64,000 bases of DNA from positions 205,703-269,702 of the forward strand of contig CAWIUB010000010.1 of assembly GCA_963839175.1 (NCBI GenBank). Direction: 5' to 3'. Within the stretch, counting starts at the first letter, position 1. Every line of letters begins with the position of its first letter. Below the pieces are notes generated by a model, which ran no database searches, was not told the DNA's origin, and saw only the letters and a list, made by a program, of their open reading frames with translations. The DNA comes from CAWIUB01 sp963839175 (GTDB lineage Bacteria > Actinomycetota > Actinomycetes > Mycobacteriales > Jatrophihabitantaceae). Below are positions 55,976 through 64,000 of the stretch, one piece after another. The position numbers and the translations under genes were made by a program.

Positions 55976-56413
55976 GGTTCCATGCCCGCCTTCCAGCCCG
56001 CTAACTCGCGCTGCTGCGCGACGGCGCGACCGTGTTCTGACGTGCCAGATCGTGACGCGTCGGCTGTGCGCGACGGCGGCTTAAGGCCTCGAGTCAGGTT
56101 CTCCATGCGCTGCTTCTCATGGCTGCGGTGGGCCAGCTGGATGGGCCAGCACTCGAAGCGGTGTTCCAGCGTGTAGAACACCGGCCCAACGGCCGCACCG
56201 ATTTTCGAGTCAAGTCCGGTCTGGCACGACGGCCGGGAACGCCGTCACCAGGCATCCGCTGAACTGGCTTCCAGCGCGGGGTTGATGACGCCACGCGTGT
56301 TCGATCGTGCTCGAGCCGAGCCGGGCTTCATCCGGACGGGATGAGTCGCCTGAGCGTGTCGAGCAATACCGTTGATGGTCCGGTACGGCCGGGCACCTGT
56401 AGGGAGGAAGACC
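55976..56413. other. Gene-free region
   Basis: About 440 bases with no supported feature except the GGGAGGAAG ribosome site of the next gene at its end. Confidence 0.4.
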
Positions 56414-56878
56414 ATGAGCGAGGTCACGGAAGACCAACTCGAAGACATCGAGGCCTTGTTTGTCCAAACGGCTGGAAGCCTGACCAGCGACGGGGAGAAA
56501 CTGATCACCCTGAACGGGTTGTCGCCATCGACGATCTACTTCGCCGATCGCCCCCAGCGCCAGGTCGGCCACATGTCCACCCGGCGTTTCGTCGACCTCT
56601 GGGATGAAGGGGACAACAGCTTCGCCGCCGACCCTCCCAACGCAGTCTTGTCGTTCGCCGAGCCGGAGGACCGCGCGCCGGAAGAGGTTGTGGTGACCAT
56701 CCGTGACCCACACCTGGACAACGATTCTCTCCGCTACGAGGTGAGCGTCCTTGACGGAACCCTGCCGACGGCGACGGGTCCATGCGCGCTGTTCATTGAC
56801 CCCTTCGGCCGACCGCTTTCACCTGTATCGGCCGCTGGAATGCACCGCCGTGAACGCCGTCGCATGCGTCGCGTATGA
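56414..56878 (+). CDS. Hypothetical protein with FADRPxRxxGH-type motif
   Basis: 154 residues from an ATG with an ideal GGGAGGAAG site. It contains GEKLITLNGLSPSTIYFADR then PQRQVGHMSTRRFVDLWDEG and DNSFAADPPNAVLSFAEPED, DRAPEEVVVTIRDPHLDNDS and a basic tail (HRRERRRMRRV). I recognise this as a recurrent bacterial family of unknown function, probably a secreted or periplasmic beta-rich domain in other species; here no signal peptide is visible. Confidence 0.75.
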   Translation: MSEVTEDQLEDIEALFVQTAGSLTSDGEKLITLNGLSPSTIYFADRPQRQVGHMSTRRFVDLWDEGDNSFAADPPNAVLSFAEPEDRAPEEVVVTIRDPHLDNDSLRYEVSVLDGTLPTATGPCALFIDPFGRPLSPVSAAGMHRRERRRMRRV

Positions 56879-57088
56879 GCGAGCAGCATCACCTCCCTAG
56901 CTGAATCGGCGCCGCATTGCGCCGCGTACAACGACGGTGACATCGTCAGTAAGTTCGTCGTCGACCCGGAGGTACCGCTGCTTCACGCGCGAAGATCTTG
57001 CCAGTGCGAGGGGACGTGTCGTAGGACCACGCGCGAGAGGGCGAGGTCGCCCGCGGCTCGTCCGCCAAGCGCGTCGTCAGCGGGCACC
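56879..57088. other. Spacer before the transposase remnant
   Basis: No feature recognised. Confidence 0.35.
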
Positions 57089-57540
57089 TCATCGGGCGGG
57101 TATATGCGAACACGGCTGCCGGTATCGGTGCAGCTGCAGGTCCGGAATCCCTTGCACGGTAGGGCTCTCGATCAGGTACCGGAACGCGTCGGTCAACTCC
57201 CCCAGCGACATGAGGAAGTTGCGTGCCTGCTGGGTCACCCAGTCACCTGTCGGATGCCTGGTGACCCCGAGGATGTGGACGCGGCGCGAGCCGACCTCGA
57301 GCACGACGAACACGTAGATTCGGCGCAGCAGCATAGAGTCGACGGTGAAGCAGTCGCATGCCAGCATCGTCAGAGCTTGCGCGCGGCAAACTCCCGCCAT
57401 GTCGGCCCTGACCGTCGCGGCGCCGGATCCAGCCTGCCTCGAGGATGGTCCACACCGTCGCAGGGGCCACCTGGTAGCCGAGCCCGACCAGCTCGCCGTG
57501 GATGCGGCGGTGACTGATCCGGTGCCGCAGCGGCACTCGG
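57089..57540 (-). pseudogene. Integrase-core transposase remnant (IS3/IS481-like)
   Basis: Two frames of one degraded gene. One (57540 downward) has HRISHRRIHGELVGLGYQVA then PATVWTILEAGWI, the helix-turn-helix 2 region. The next frame has LACDCFTVDSMLLRRIYVFV then VLEVGSRRVHILGVTRHPTG and WVTQQARNFLMSLGELTDAF, the start of an rve integrase core with its first catalytic Asp (ACDCFTVD). The N-terminus and the second and third acidic residues are absent. Ends could not be found. Confidence 0.75.
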
Positions 57541-57623
57541 TGACTCGCGAGCAGCGCCTCAAGGTGATCTTAGAAGCAGGCGACCCGGCTGGAACCTCCC
57601 AGCATCAACAGCACGCCAGATCG

Positions 57624-57995
57624 TCAGCCGATGTCTTCGTCCTGCCGGACATCGAGTCCCACCACATCGGTCTCCGGACGTCTCGCCGCGCGTCGACCAC
57701 TCGCCGTTTTCCAATAGGTCTCCTTGCCCAGCAACGACTCGCCAAACTGGTCGAACTCGGCGATTACCTTCTGCGTTGCCGCAGTAATGGCCTCACCGGT
57801 TCGTTCCCGTAGCTCGTCCAGCTGCCGCGTCACCTCAACCTGGACCTGGCCGGCAACCTCGTCCTTGGTCAGGTCACGCAGCTCCCTCTTTGCCTCGCGT
57901 ACCACGGCCCGCAGATCTTTCGTGGCGGCGTGGGCTTCGCGAATCATCTCGCGGCACTCGCCAATCGCCGCCTCCAGTCGGTCGAGTTCGCTCAT
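57624..57995 (-). CDS. Coiled-coil hypothetical protein
   Basis: 123 residues, almost entirely helical: MSELDRLEAAIGECREMIRE then AHAATKDLRAVVREAKRELR and EVTRQLDELRERTGEAITAA, a heptad-like pattern over residues 1-90, followed by a basic, possibly foreign tail (GRRAARRPETDVVGLD). Function unknown. The end lies 84 bases upstream of the integrase remnant, so the tail may have been altered by that insertion. An AGGAGCACGC site precedes the ATG. Confidence 0.62.
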   Translation of the reverse strand: MSELDRLEAAIGECREMIREAHAATKDLRAVVREAKRELRDLTKDEVAGQVQVEVTRQLDELRERTGEAITAATQKVIAEFDQFGESLLGKETYWKTASGRRAARRPETDVVGLDVRQDEDIG

Positions 57996-58197
57996 TGCGT
58001 GCTCCTCGCTCGTTGACTGGTGTGGCTCGTCATATTGTCGGTGGGCACGCGTTTAGCAGCAACAGGGCGCCGTTCGTCGAACCTCGCCACAGCGGAGTCC
58101 GGGGCCGCGCCATGCCTCGCGCCGATAGCCAGCGACGCCATCGCTGCCCCCGGCACAAGGGCTCTTGAGCCCGACACGGTCGCGGGCTAATCGGGGG
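57996..58197. other. Spacer
   Basis: No feature recognised. Confidence 0.35.
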
Positions 58198-58848
58198 CTA
58201 ACCGACCTTGAGGATTGCGCACCAGTATTGGCCGGAGCCGTCCGCGCCAGGTACGTATGCCCAGCCAACGCGGAATGCCGTCATGTCCGGATCGAGCAGC
58301 CAGGCCACGCCGTCGTTCCGGCTGGCGATCATGCTGATTACCTTTGTGCCGTCCCGGGTAGGCACCGGCTGCCATGCGAAGTGCGGCGCACAGCTGGGTC
58401 CGTTGCCCTGGCTAAGAGCGCACTGCTGTGCCGGACCGGTCGCAGCACCGGGCACGACCGCACGGACGTGACTGGTCCGGAACGCGTTTAGCGCCGCGAC
58501 CGCTCCACCGTCGCCCGCGACCACACACGGCGCGGTCGACGGGCAGCGGCCAGCCGTGCTCGTCAGCGTCGGATGCCCGGTCATGGACGCAGATCCCGTC
58601 GAGTTCGACGATGTCGTCGGAGGGCGGGCCTGCGAGGCAACCGTGCCGAGCGCAGGCGGGCTCGCCAGTGTGGTCGGAGCAACACCCACCAGGCCCTCAC
58701 CGCTGCGGCCGGAGCGCGATCGGCCGACGACTACCATCATCAACCCGACGATCACGCCGAGCGCCACTAGGACAACCAGTCCCCACAGGGCACGCCGCCG
58801 AGATGCCGTCTCCTCCTCGGCGGAAGGGGAGGTCCACAGGTCACTCAC
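58198..58848 (-). CDS. Membrane-anchored extracytoplasmic protein, function unknown
   Basis: 216 residues. A short cytoplasmic start (VSDLWTSPSAEEETASRRR) is followed by one membrane helix (ALWGLVVLVALGVIVGLMMV, residues ~20-41), a Ser/Thr/Pro-rich linker and a C-terminal domain with four spaced Cys (CPSTAPCVV, CALSQGNGPSCAPH, YWCAILKVG), which suggests disulfides outside the cell. The chosen GTG has GGGAG seven bases upstream; the open frame reaches further up without natural sequence. No family recognised. Confidence 0.68.
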   Translation of the reverse strand: MSDLWTSPSAEEETASRRRALWGLVVLVALGVIVGLMMVVVGRSRSGRSGEGLVGVAPTTLASPPALGTVASQARPPTTSSNSTGSASMTGHPTLTSTAGRCPSTAPCVVAGDGGAVAALNAFRTSHVRAVVPGAATGPAQQCALSQGNGPSCAPHFAWQPVPTRDGTKVISMIASRNDGVAWLLDPDMTAFRVGWAYVPGADGSGQYWCAILKVG

Positions 58849-59291
58849 CGCGACTCCCTCGACGGCTCGCCGATGCGTACACGCCTGCAGCACCGACAGT
58901 AGTTGACGCCGCCCGCGCCCAACACCGTCCGCCCGGCGCGCTACATCGGCCAAGAGGTCCTCGCCAAAAGCCGGGTCCGCAGCATCGACGGCCAAGCCAC
59001 CGACACTAAAGTGATGCCCGCAGCGCACCACGACCGTGTCGGGCGTGCCGGCCTCACCGGACCGGACCAGTTCCGCGCCATGTGCGTCGCCGCAGCAACA
59101 ACGGATCATGCGATGCCGCCTCAGACACCAAGATCAAAGACGTAACCGCGCGCCTCGCTCGGTAAGCGCCGCGAGATGTCGACCGAGCCGCATATGCGCG
59201 ATCACCCAAGGTTTTCGTCGGGCACGAGGCCGGTGGCGAGGCGCGGCACGCTAACGTGGGTGCGGCGCTCGGGTCGCGGGAGGCACTGACG
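58849..59291. other. Gene-free region
   Basis: About 440 bases; no supported coding or structural feature. The promoters of the two divergent flanking genes should be here. Confidence 0.4.
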
Positions 59292-59909
59292 ATGGAGTAC
59301 CTGGTCACGATGACGACGCACGTTCCGGCGGGGACGAGCGACGAGGCCGTTGCCGAGGTGCGAACGCGGGAGGCGGCGCACTCCAGGGACCTGGCCGAGC
59401 GGGGCGCGTTGCTGCGGTTGTGGCGTCCGCCCGTTGAACCTGGCGAGTGGCGCACTCTCGGGCTGTTCGCTGCTGATAATGACGAGGAACTGGAGAAGGT
59501 GCTCGCGTCGATGCCGCTGCGCGTCTGGCGCAGTGACGAGGTGACCCCGCTGTCGCCGCACCCGAACGACCCCGCGCCGGTGCAGCGCGGACCCCGGGGG
59601 TCGTTGCGGGAGTTCTTCACGATTTTCACCATCCAGATTCCCGCGCAGGCGGCGACCGCGACGGCAGACGACATCACCCGCCGGGAAGCTGCCCGCGCCG
59701 GGGAACTTGCCGGTGATGGGGCGCTCGCCCGGCTCTGGCTAGTGCCGGTCGAGGACGGGCACACCCGCGCGCTGGGGTTATGGCGGGCTGCCGGCGAGCA
59801 GCAGATGCAAGGGATCCTCGACTCGCTGCCGATGTTGAGCTGGATGACAGTCGAGACGATCCCCTTGTCGGTGCATCCGAGTGACCCAGCCGCCGTCTCC
59901 TTCAGCTGA
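59292..59909 (+). CDS. Muconolactone isomerase-fold protein, tandem duplication
   Basis: 205 residues made of two related ~95-residue domains. The first is MEYLVTMTTHVPAGTSDEAV then REAAHSRDLAERGALLRLWR and MPLRVWRSDEVTPLSPHPND. The second is EFFTIFTIQIPAQAATATAD then REAARAGELAGDGALARLWL and LPMLSWMTVETIPLSVHPSD. Each matches the muconolactone delta-isomerase (MIase/CatC-like) ferredoxin-type fold; the stand-alone enzyme is a ~95-residue decamer subunit. The protein is thus a fused pair. No aromatic-degradation genes are adjacent, so the role is uncertain. Confidence 0.82.
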   Translation: MEYLVTMTTHVPAGTSDEAVAEVRTREAAHSRDLAERGALLRLWRPPVEPGEWRTLGLFAADNDEELEKVLASMPLRVWRSDEVTPLSPHPNDPAPVQRGPRGSLREFFTIFTIQIPAQAATATADDITRREAARAGELAGDGALARLWLVPVEDGHTRALGLWRAAGEQQMQGILDSLPMLSWMTVETIPLSVHPSDPAAVSFS

Positions 59910-60320
59910 TGGCACGTGGGGATGACGCCGGACGCGAGAGCGTGGTGATCGTCAGCCGTGCTTCCCGGGGATCGGCGCCGGCCTCGTCGCCGCGCACAGG
60001 GGCGTGGCTGGGCTGTCGTGGCCAACGCCCGCGCTGGGGGATCGTCCTATGCCGCGGTCGGTGGGCATCGCGCTATCGATCTTGTGCACGTGAATGTGGA
60101 TCGCCCGTTACGAGGTGCACCGTGTTGGGTCGGCAACCCACCTGCACGCGAGCGCTTTCCAGCGCTCCGGTGATGCCAGGGCAGCAGGTATCCGGGTCCA
60201 TGCGCGCCCGGACCAAGCGATACGTACGCGGCGCAATGTTGATCAGCGGGAGTGAGCCGCTGCCTCGGACGCTACGGTGACGGCACACCGCATGCGTGTC
60301 TTGGCGGTAGCTTGCTCGGA
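59910..60320. other. Gene-free region
   Basis: About 410 bases; open frames here lack ribosome sites and natural composition. Confidence 0.4.
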
Positions 60321-61431
60321 TTATGCGGCAGCATCGCCGCCCGCGGTTTGGTGTTGGTAGTGGGCTCGAGGTAGGGCATCGCACCGGCACGCGCAGTCGG
60401 GCAAAAGCGACGGCGAGTCTGGCGGGGCGCCCGACTCGGATGGCGGCATCTCACTGACCGGCGTGGGATCGACAGCGTCACCTGGCCGGTGGCTCGACAC
60501 GCGAGCGATCATGCTGTTGTTCAGCCGGCATTTGCGCTTGCGGTGTAGCCAACCGACTAGGTCGGGCGGGGCGTGTTGCTCGACCCGGGTCCGGTACCGG
60601 CGAAGCTCGGCTTCGCCGAGCAGCTCGGCTGCTGCGCCGGACCGGCCGCGGCGAAAGAACGCGGCGTTGTCTTTCAGAATGCCTCCGCAGGCGGGAACCA
60701 GTTGATCAGCTCTGGCGCGCATGGAGCTGAACTCGGCGGCGGCCACCAGCTCCGGCCAGGCAGGCTCGCAGACGTCGATGTCAAGCCAGGCTGCCAGGGC
60801 GTGCATCTGCCCGCCCAGGTCGGTGCACAGATCGTCGTAATGCACCAGCCGCACCGGGTCCGCGGCGCGCCGCCGCCAGGCGTCGGTCAGGTGGTGCAAC
60901 ACCCCGGGTAGCGAGTCCGGCTGCTGCCGTGGATCGGCCTGGCCGTCGATCCAGGCCAGCAACCAGTCCCGCAGCGGCGGCCGTGGCCTCGCCTGCCCCG
61001 CCGGTTGGGGATCACCCGTCAGCTGCCGCAGCCGTCGTGGCTTCAGGTTCTCGCTCTGGTGATACATCGAGACGGCGGCATCGAGCGGGTGTCGTGCGAC
61101 CACGATGTACCGGACCCGCCGGTCAAGTGGCAGCCCATCAAGTGGCGTATGCGTCTTGAGGAACCGCCGATGCCGTTGCCCTCGCAGCCGGCGCAGCTAC
61201 CTCGTCTTGCGGCAGCACGAGCCAGTCCGGCCACGGCGATAGGTCCGCCAGCGGCGCCGGCAGCTGCGCGCTCTGGAAGATCAGTAGCGCGCAGATCATC
61301 TGCATCCACGTGGTGCCGTGTTTGGCACGGGTGCTGATCACGATGTCGCCCGGGCGATGCTCGAACGCCAACCACCGGGCACTGTCCTGCTCCACGGACC
61401 AATAACGGACCGGAACATGCGCCACCGCCAC
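60321..61431 (-). pseudogene. PAPS-dependent sulfotransferase with frameshift
   Basis: Sulfotransferase domain protein of about 369 residues. The first frame has the 5'-PSB loop DIVISTRAKHGTTWMQMICA and LIFQSAQLPAPLADLSPWPD up to LPQDEVAA. Family sequence then shifts frame: RLRGQRHRRFLKTHTPLDGL, VRYIVVARHPLDAAVSMYHQ (3'-PB motif), VRLVHYDDLCTDLGGQMHAL and ELRRYRTRVEQHAPPDLVGW. The break is near 61189-61195. The final 60 residues are unusually Pro/Ser-rich and may be read past the natural end. One indel restores the enzyme. Confidence 0.8.
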
Positions 61432-61558
61432 GATGCTAACCGCGCCCGCCCGGCGGGCGTGGGCGCGGCGCAGAGCCGGGATCAGGGTGGACCCCTTGCG
61501 ACGGCGCGTCGGAAAGCGGGACCGTCATCCGTGACACCAAGCCAACCAGGAGGCCGCG

Positions 61559-62230
61559 ATGAGCACGAGCGAGGACAGCAGCAGCGATGCCAGCGGGACG
61601 GCGAGCGTCAAGGCCGTCGACTTGAAGCTCGAGGTGGTCGTCATCCCCGTCTCGGATGTTGACCGTGCGAAGGAGTTCTACGGCGGCCTTGGGTGGCGGC
61701 TCGACGCCGACTTCTCCTTCGACAACGGCTTCCGAGTCGTCCAGTTCACGCCGCCCGGGTCGGGCGCCTCGATCCAGTTCGGCACCGACATGACCTCGGG
61801 CGCGCCAGGCTCGGTCCAGAACCTGTACCTGATCGTCTCCGACATCGAGGCCGCGCGCGACGAGCTGGTCGCCCATGGTGCCGAGGTGAGTGAGGTGTTC
61901 CACCCCGCGGCGCCGGGCGCTCAGTTCCATCTCGACACGAGCGGTCACCTGGGCGGGCGCTCGCCGGACAGCTACAGCTCGTTCGCGTCGTTCAGCGACC
62001 CGGACGGCAACGGCTGGCTGCTGCAGGAGATCACGACCCGACTTCCCGGCCGCATCGACTCTGCCGCGACGTCGTTCGGGTCCGCGAGCGACCTGGCGAG
62101 CGCGATGCGGCGCGCCTCGGCCGCGCACGGCGAGCACGAGAAGCGCACCGGTGAGGCAGACGCGAACTGGCCCGGCTGGTACGCCGAGTACATGGTGGCC
62201 GAGCAGGCCGGGACGAAGCTGCCGACGTGA
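61559..62230 (+). CDS. VOC family (glyoxalase-like) protein
   Basis: 223 residues with one glyoxalase-fold module: LKLEVVVIPVSDVDRAKEFY then GGLGWRLDADFSFDNGFRVV, VQFTPPGSGASIQFGTDMTS, VQNLYLIVSDIEAARDELVA and FSDPDGNGWLLQEITTRLPG. It is followed by a ~60-residue helical C-terminal extension (SASDLASAMRRASAAHGEHE). Metal ligands are partly visible but the reaction is not known. AGGAGG lies eight bases before the ATG. Its stop overlaps the next gene start (GTGA). Confidence 0.9.
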   Translation: MSTSEDSSSDASGTASVKAVDLKLEVVVIPVSDVDRAKEFYGGLGWRLDADFSFDNGFRVVQFTPPGSGASIQFGTDMTSGAPGSVQNLYLIVSDIEAARDELVAHGAEVSEVFHPAAPGAQFHLDTSGHLGGRSPDSYSSFASFSDPDGNGWLLQEITTRLPGRIDSAATSFGSASDLASAMRRASAAHGEHEKRTGEADANWPGWYAEYMVAEQAGTKLPT

Positions 62231-63606
62231 GCGGCTACGACGTGATCGTGCTGGGCGGCGGGGCGCCCGGCGAGCACTGCGCTGCGGCGCTGGCTGCCCG
62301 CGGGCTGCGCGTGGCCGTCGTGGAGCGGGAGCTGGTCGGTGGCGAGTGCTCTTACTGGGCGTGCATTCCGTCGAAGTCACTGCTACGCCCGGGCGAGGCG
62401 GTGCAGGGTGCGCGCGACGCCGGGGCGAGCGCACAGGTCGACGTTGCGGCCGCGCTGGCCTGGCGGGACTTCATGGTGTCCAACTACTCCGACGCCGGCC
62501 AGGAGCGGTGGCTGGCCGACCACGGCATCGACCTGCTGCGTGGCACGGGCCGGCTGGCCGGGACGGGCGTCGTCGACGTCGACGATGTCCGGCACGCCGC
62601 GGAACACGTCGTGGTGGCGACCGGCTCGGACCCGATCGTGCCGCCGATCCCTGGACTGAGTGAGCTGGAGGGCGTCTGGGGCAGCCGCGAGGCGACCAGC
62701 ATGAAGGCTGTCCCGCGCCGCCTGCTCGTGCTGGGTGGCGGGTCCGCAGGCGTCGAGATAGCGCAAATCGTGCGGCGCCTCGGCGGCGAGGCGGCGCTCG
62801 TCGAGGGCGCCGACCGGGTGCTTCCCCGCGACCCGGCGCCGTTGGGCGAGGCGCTCGGCGAGGCCCTGCGCCGGGACGGAATCGAGCTGATGCTCGGCAT
62901 GCACGCCACCGCCGCGCGGCGTGACGGCGACGAGTATGTCCTGCAGTTCGACGGCGGCACGCCGCTGCGCGGCGACCGGCTGCTGGTGGCAACCGGTCGG
63001 CGCCCGCGCGTCGAGGGCATTGGTCTGGAAACCGTCGGCGTCGAGGCCGACCGCCACGGCATCCGGGTTGACGAGCAGCTGCGCGCGGGCGAGCGGCTCT
63101 GGGCGATCGGCGACGTCACCGGCATCTGGCCGCTGACCCACGTCGGCGAATACCAGGGCGACGTGGTCGCGGCGAACATCTCCGGCGAGTCGCGCCCGGC
63201 GAACTACGAGGCCGTTCCGCGAGTCACCTACACCGATCCGCAGGCCGCGGCGGTGGGCGCGGTCGAAGCGCCGTACAGCGCCACCGCGCCCGTGTCAGAG
63301 GTGCCGAAGACCGCCACCTACACGCACGCCTACGCCGAATCCAACGGATTCCTGACGCTGCTCAGCGACGGCCAGCGACTGACCGGCGCCTACGCGCTCG
63401 GGCCCGAAGCCGGTGAGTGGCTGCAGCAGGCCACGCTCGCCATCCGCGCCCACGTCCCGCTCGAGGTGCTGGGCGACACGATCCAACCCTTCCCCAGCTT
63501 CTCGGGCATCTACGACGCGGCGCTGATGGCGCTGCGCATGCAGATCGCCGACCGGCCGCGGCCGGCCGGACCGATGAACCCACAGATGGCCAGCCTGTCG
63601 GAGTGA
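62227..63606 (+). CDS. Pyridine nucleotide-disulfide oxidoreductase family flavoprotein
   Basis: 459 residues. FAD-binding is seen in YDVIVLGGGAPGEHCAAALA and the redox-active pair in GGECSYWACIPSKSLLRP (Cys41, Cys46). The NAD(P) motif is RLLVLGGGSAGVEIAQIVRR, the second FAD motif is RLWAIGDVTGIWPLTHVGEY, and the dimerisation domain starts VPRVTYTDPQAAAVG. At the C-terminus the usual HPHPTLSE dyad region reads IQPFPSFSGIYDAAL, so the His-Glu pair is absent. It is therefore probably not a true lipoamide or mercuric reductase. Coupled to the VOC gene by a four-base overlap. Confidence 0.88.
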   Translation: MSGYDVIVLGGGAPGEHCAAALAARGLRVAVVERELVGGECSYWACIPSKSLLRPGEAVQGARDAGASAQVDVAAALAWRDFMVSNYSDAGQERWLADHGIDLLRGTGRLAGTGVVDVDDVRHAAEHVVVATGSDPIVPPIPGLSELEGVWGSREATSMKAVPRRLLVLGGGSAGVEIAQIVRRLGGEAALVEGADRVLPRDPAPLGEALGEALRRDGIELMLGMHATAARRDGDEYVLQFDGGTPLRGDRLLVATGRRPRVEGIGLETVGVEADRHGIRVDEQLRAGERLWAIGDVTGIWPLTHVGEYQGDVVAANISGESRPANYEAVPRVTYTDPQAAAVGAVEAPYSATAPVSEVPKTATYTHAYAESNGFLTLLSDGQRLTGAYALGPEAGEWLQQATLAIRAHVPLEVLGDTIQPFPSFSGIYDAALMALRMQIADRPRPAGPMNPQMASLSE

Positions 63607-63660
63607 TGAGAACACCTCGCGGCGACCTGGTGATCGGCCGCGGCACCCATCGGAGAAACC

Positions 63661-64000
63661 ATGACCACCAAGACCACTCCCGGTTCCACCCAGCGCGAAC
63701 CGGAATTGCTCGGCCAGACTGTCATCGTGATCGGCGGCAGCGCAGGCATCGGGCTCGAGACCGCCCGCCGCGCTCGGGCCCAGGGTGCCGAGGTCATCCT
63801 CACCGCCCGTGATCCCGAGCGGCTTCAGCGGGCAGCGCTCGACGTGGACGCCCGCAGCACCGCCGCCTTCGACGCCACCGATCCGGCCGCGCTGAAGCGA
63901 TTCTTCGACGGTCTACCGGGCCGGATCGACCACGTGATGGTCACCGGCCCCGGCCCACGTTACGGGCCGCCCATGCTCGAGACGGACTCCGATCAGGTGC
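63661..64000 (+). CDS. Short-chain dehydrogenase/reductase, partial
   Basis: N-terminal 113 residues of a classical-type SDR: VIVIGGSAGIGLETARRARA (Rossmann glycine motif in the variant G-G-x-A-G-I-G), AEVILTARDPERL (NADP-type Arg), AFDATDPAALKRFFDGLPG and DHVMVTGPGPRYGPP in the NNAG position. The catalytic Ser-Tyr-Lys would lie beyond the window. Follows the flavoprotein by 54 bases and is likely part of the same oxidative run. Confidence 0.9.
   Translation, partial: MTTKTTPGSTQREPELLGQTVIVIGGSAGIGLETARRARAQGAEVILTARDPERLQRAALDVDARSTAAFDATDPAALKRFFDGLPGRIDHVMVTGPGPRYGPPMLETDSDQV

Overview
The window is high-GC DNA of an actinobacterium, probably a soil or plant-associated one. Supporting signs are the strong G/C third-position bias, frequent GTG/TTG starts, several apparently leaderless genes, two deazaflavin (F420)-type oxidoreductases, an actinobacterial Tad pilus operon and a SigG-like sigma factor with a SnoaL tail. 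I cannot name the genus. No rRNA, tRNA or CRISPR array was recognised.

Layout. (1) 1-3.98 kb and 21.33-21.81 kb, minus strand: a tad (Flp-type pilus) operon, tadA/cpaF - tadB - tadC - small pilin-like - tadE - tadE - tadG. Its first gene, cpaF, is cut in two. The 3' half lies at 3.2-4.0 kb and the 5' half at 21.3-21.8 kb. (2) About 3.97-21.33 kb: a 17.35-kb island sits inside cpaF, bounded by a short shared core (ACTTGCGG...TATT). It carries a secreted Asp-box (sialidase-like) protein, an IS1595-type element, a quinone-oxidoreductase-like enzyme, a degenerate group II intron, a sortase coupled to an ice-binding-fold surface protein, a DUF4375 protein, a McrBC restriction pair, an IS1182-type element and an Imm5-like protein. 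A second copy of the island's left-end sequence at 9.2 kb suggests two tandem or nested elements. No integrase is visible. (3) 22.2-32.7 kb: ordinary accessory genes, namely an XRE regulator, MFS transporter, Uma2 protein, methyltransferase plus atypical phosphotransferase, cold-shock protein, a fatty-acid desaturase remnant next to a MITE, F420-type oxidoreductase, VOC, OsmC, and an ABC exporter divergent from a MarR regulator with a palindromic operator. (4) 32.8-38.1 kb: DUF2786 protein, SigG-like sigma factor, and a DrrAB-like ABC exporter preceded by a truncated SRPBCC peptide. (5) 38.2-46.5 kb, minus strand: arylsulfatase - GH63/MGH1-like hydrolase - glgX (frameshifted) - PfkB kinase. 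(6) 47.9-52.6 kb: a BlaI/M56 (BlaR1-like) regulatory pair with an MFS gene, divergent from dedA (broken), uppP and a small membrane protein, with two identical-architecture operators between them. (7) 52.7-64 kb: a second MITE, another F420-type oxidoreductase, gene remnants, small stress/membrane proteins, a sulfotransferase (frameshifted), then a VOC - flavoprotein - SDR run off the window end.

Two cross-cutting observations stand out. First, the mobile-element record is unusually legible: a split gene with att-like repeats, an IS1595-type IS with target duplication, two short MITEs with perfect 8-bp target duplications, a group II intron with domain V, and an IS1182-type IS flanked by CTAG. 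Second, at least seven genes carry single-base frameshifts, at least two of them in G/C runs. This could mean real decay or uncorrected sequencing error, so pseudogene calls resting on one indel are given reduced confidence.
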